This document shows positions 13,293-13,349 of a stretch of 13,349 nucleotides of DNA, in pieces (position 1 is the first letter of the stretch; each line of letters starts with the position of its first letter). Made by a program: the position numbers and the translations under genes. The notes beneath the pieces were generated by a model. It was given only the letters and a program-made list of their open reading frames with translations, made no database searches and had not been told where the DNA came from. This DNA is from an uncultured Porphyromonadaceae bacterium (GTDB lineage: Bacteria; Bacteroidota; Bacteroidia; Bacteroidales; Muribaculaceae), in NCBI GenBank assembly GCA_938027385.1, contig CALJBF010000038.1, positions 1 through 13,349 of the forward strand, read 5' to 3'.

Positions 13293-13328
13293 AAGAGGCT
13301 GTCTAACAAGTTTGGGCAGTCTCTTTTT
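13293..13328. terminator. Hairpin terminator, probably bidirectional
   Basis: AGAGGCTGTC (13294-13303) pairs with GGCAGTCTCT (13315-13324), using two G/T wobbles, around an 11-nt loop, and A13293 adds one pair with T13325. It is followed by TTTTT on the + strand. The - strand also shows a T-rich flank, because the + strand upstream is A-rich (13284-13289). It should end the psd-pssA-DUF4834 transcript and possibly one from the right. The last bases of the window (13329-13349) show no recognisable gene. Confidence 0.75.
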
Positions 13329-13349
13329 ATAGTTAAAGCCTTTGTCATG

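Noticed and set aside
12961..13332. Plus-strand ORF of 123 codons overlapping the DUF4834 gene and the repeat hairpin
   Set aside because: It is out of frame with the DUF4834 gene, Arg/His/Lys-rich, and ends in repeat-encoded residues.

Overview
The window reads as the chromosome of a GC-rich member of the Bacteroidales, most like Muribaculaceae or relatives. Three things point there. Promoters match the Bacteroidetes sigma-factor consensus (TTTG, about 20 nt, then TAnnTTTG; clear copies upstream of rfbC and greA). Several families are largely confined to this phylum (DUF4954, DUF4834, a DUF4369-type lipoprotein with a thioredoxin-like domain). Gene starts lack obvious Shine-Dalgarno sequences. 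All genes I support lie on the + strand. The assignment rests on signature motifs and my memory of gene families; no search was run.

Layout. 1-276: a flank with a run of A-tracts and a clear promoter. 277-2600: rfbC (dTDP-rhamnose pathway epimerase) overlapping by 4 nt a DUF4954 beta-helix protein. 2601-2843: promoter, a 12-codon leader ORF and a terminator-like hairpin, all ahead of greA. 2844-7617: a tightly packed probable operon of greA, a HIT-family hydrolase, a lipoprotein with a cysteine-less thioredoxin-like domain, and three GT-A glycosyltransferases. 7618-7913: an intergenic region with strong secondary structure, an asd promoter and a 5'-UTR hairpin. 7914-11112: asd (aspartate-semialdehyde dehydrogenase) and a CPA2-type cation/proton antiporter with a C-terminal Usp-like region. 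11113-11308: a tandem 9-bp repeat and the psd promoter. 11309-13165: psd, pssA and a DUF4834 membrane protein, i.e. the phosphatidylserine/phosphatidylethanolamine branch. 13166-13349: a long hairpin built of the same 9-bp repeat, then a hairpin terminator.

How the parts work together. Most of the window is housekeeping: transcript-elongation rescue, the aspartate amino-acid pathway, ion homeostasis and phospholipid synthesis. The surface-glycan theme (rfbC, three glycosyltransferases, lipoprotein) is the accessory component. No mobile element, CRISPR array, toxin-antitoxin pair or tRNA/rRNA gene is visible.

I do not see a clear new multi-gene system. The most interesting signals are non-coding: the greA leader with its mini-ORF and hairpin, the GACCCTAAA repeats bracketing the phospholipid genes (one tandem, one palindromic), and the structured element at 7629-7721.
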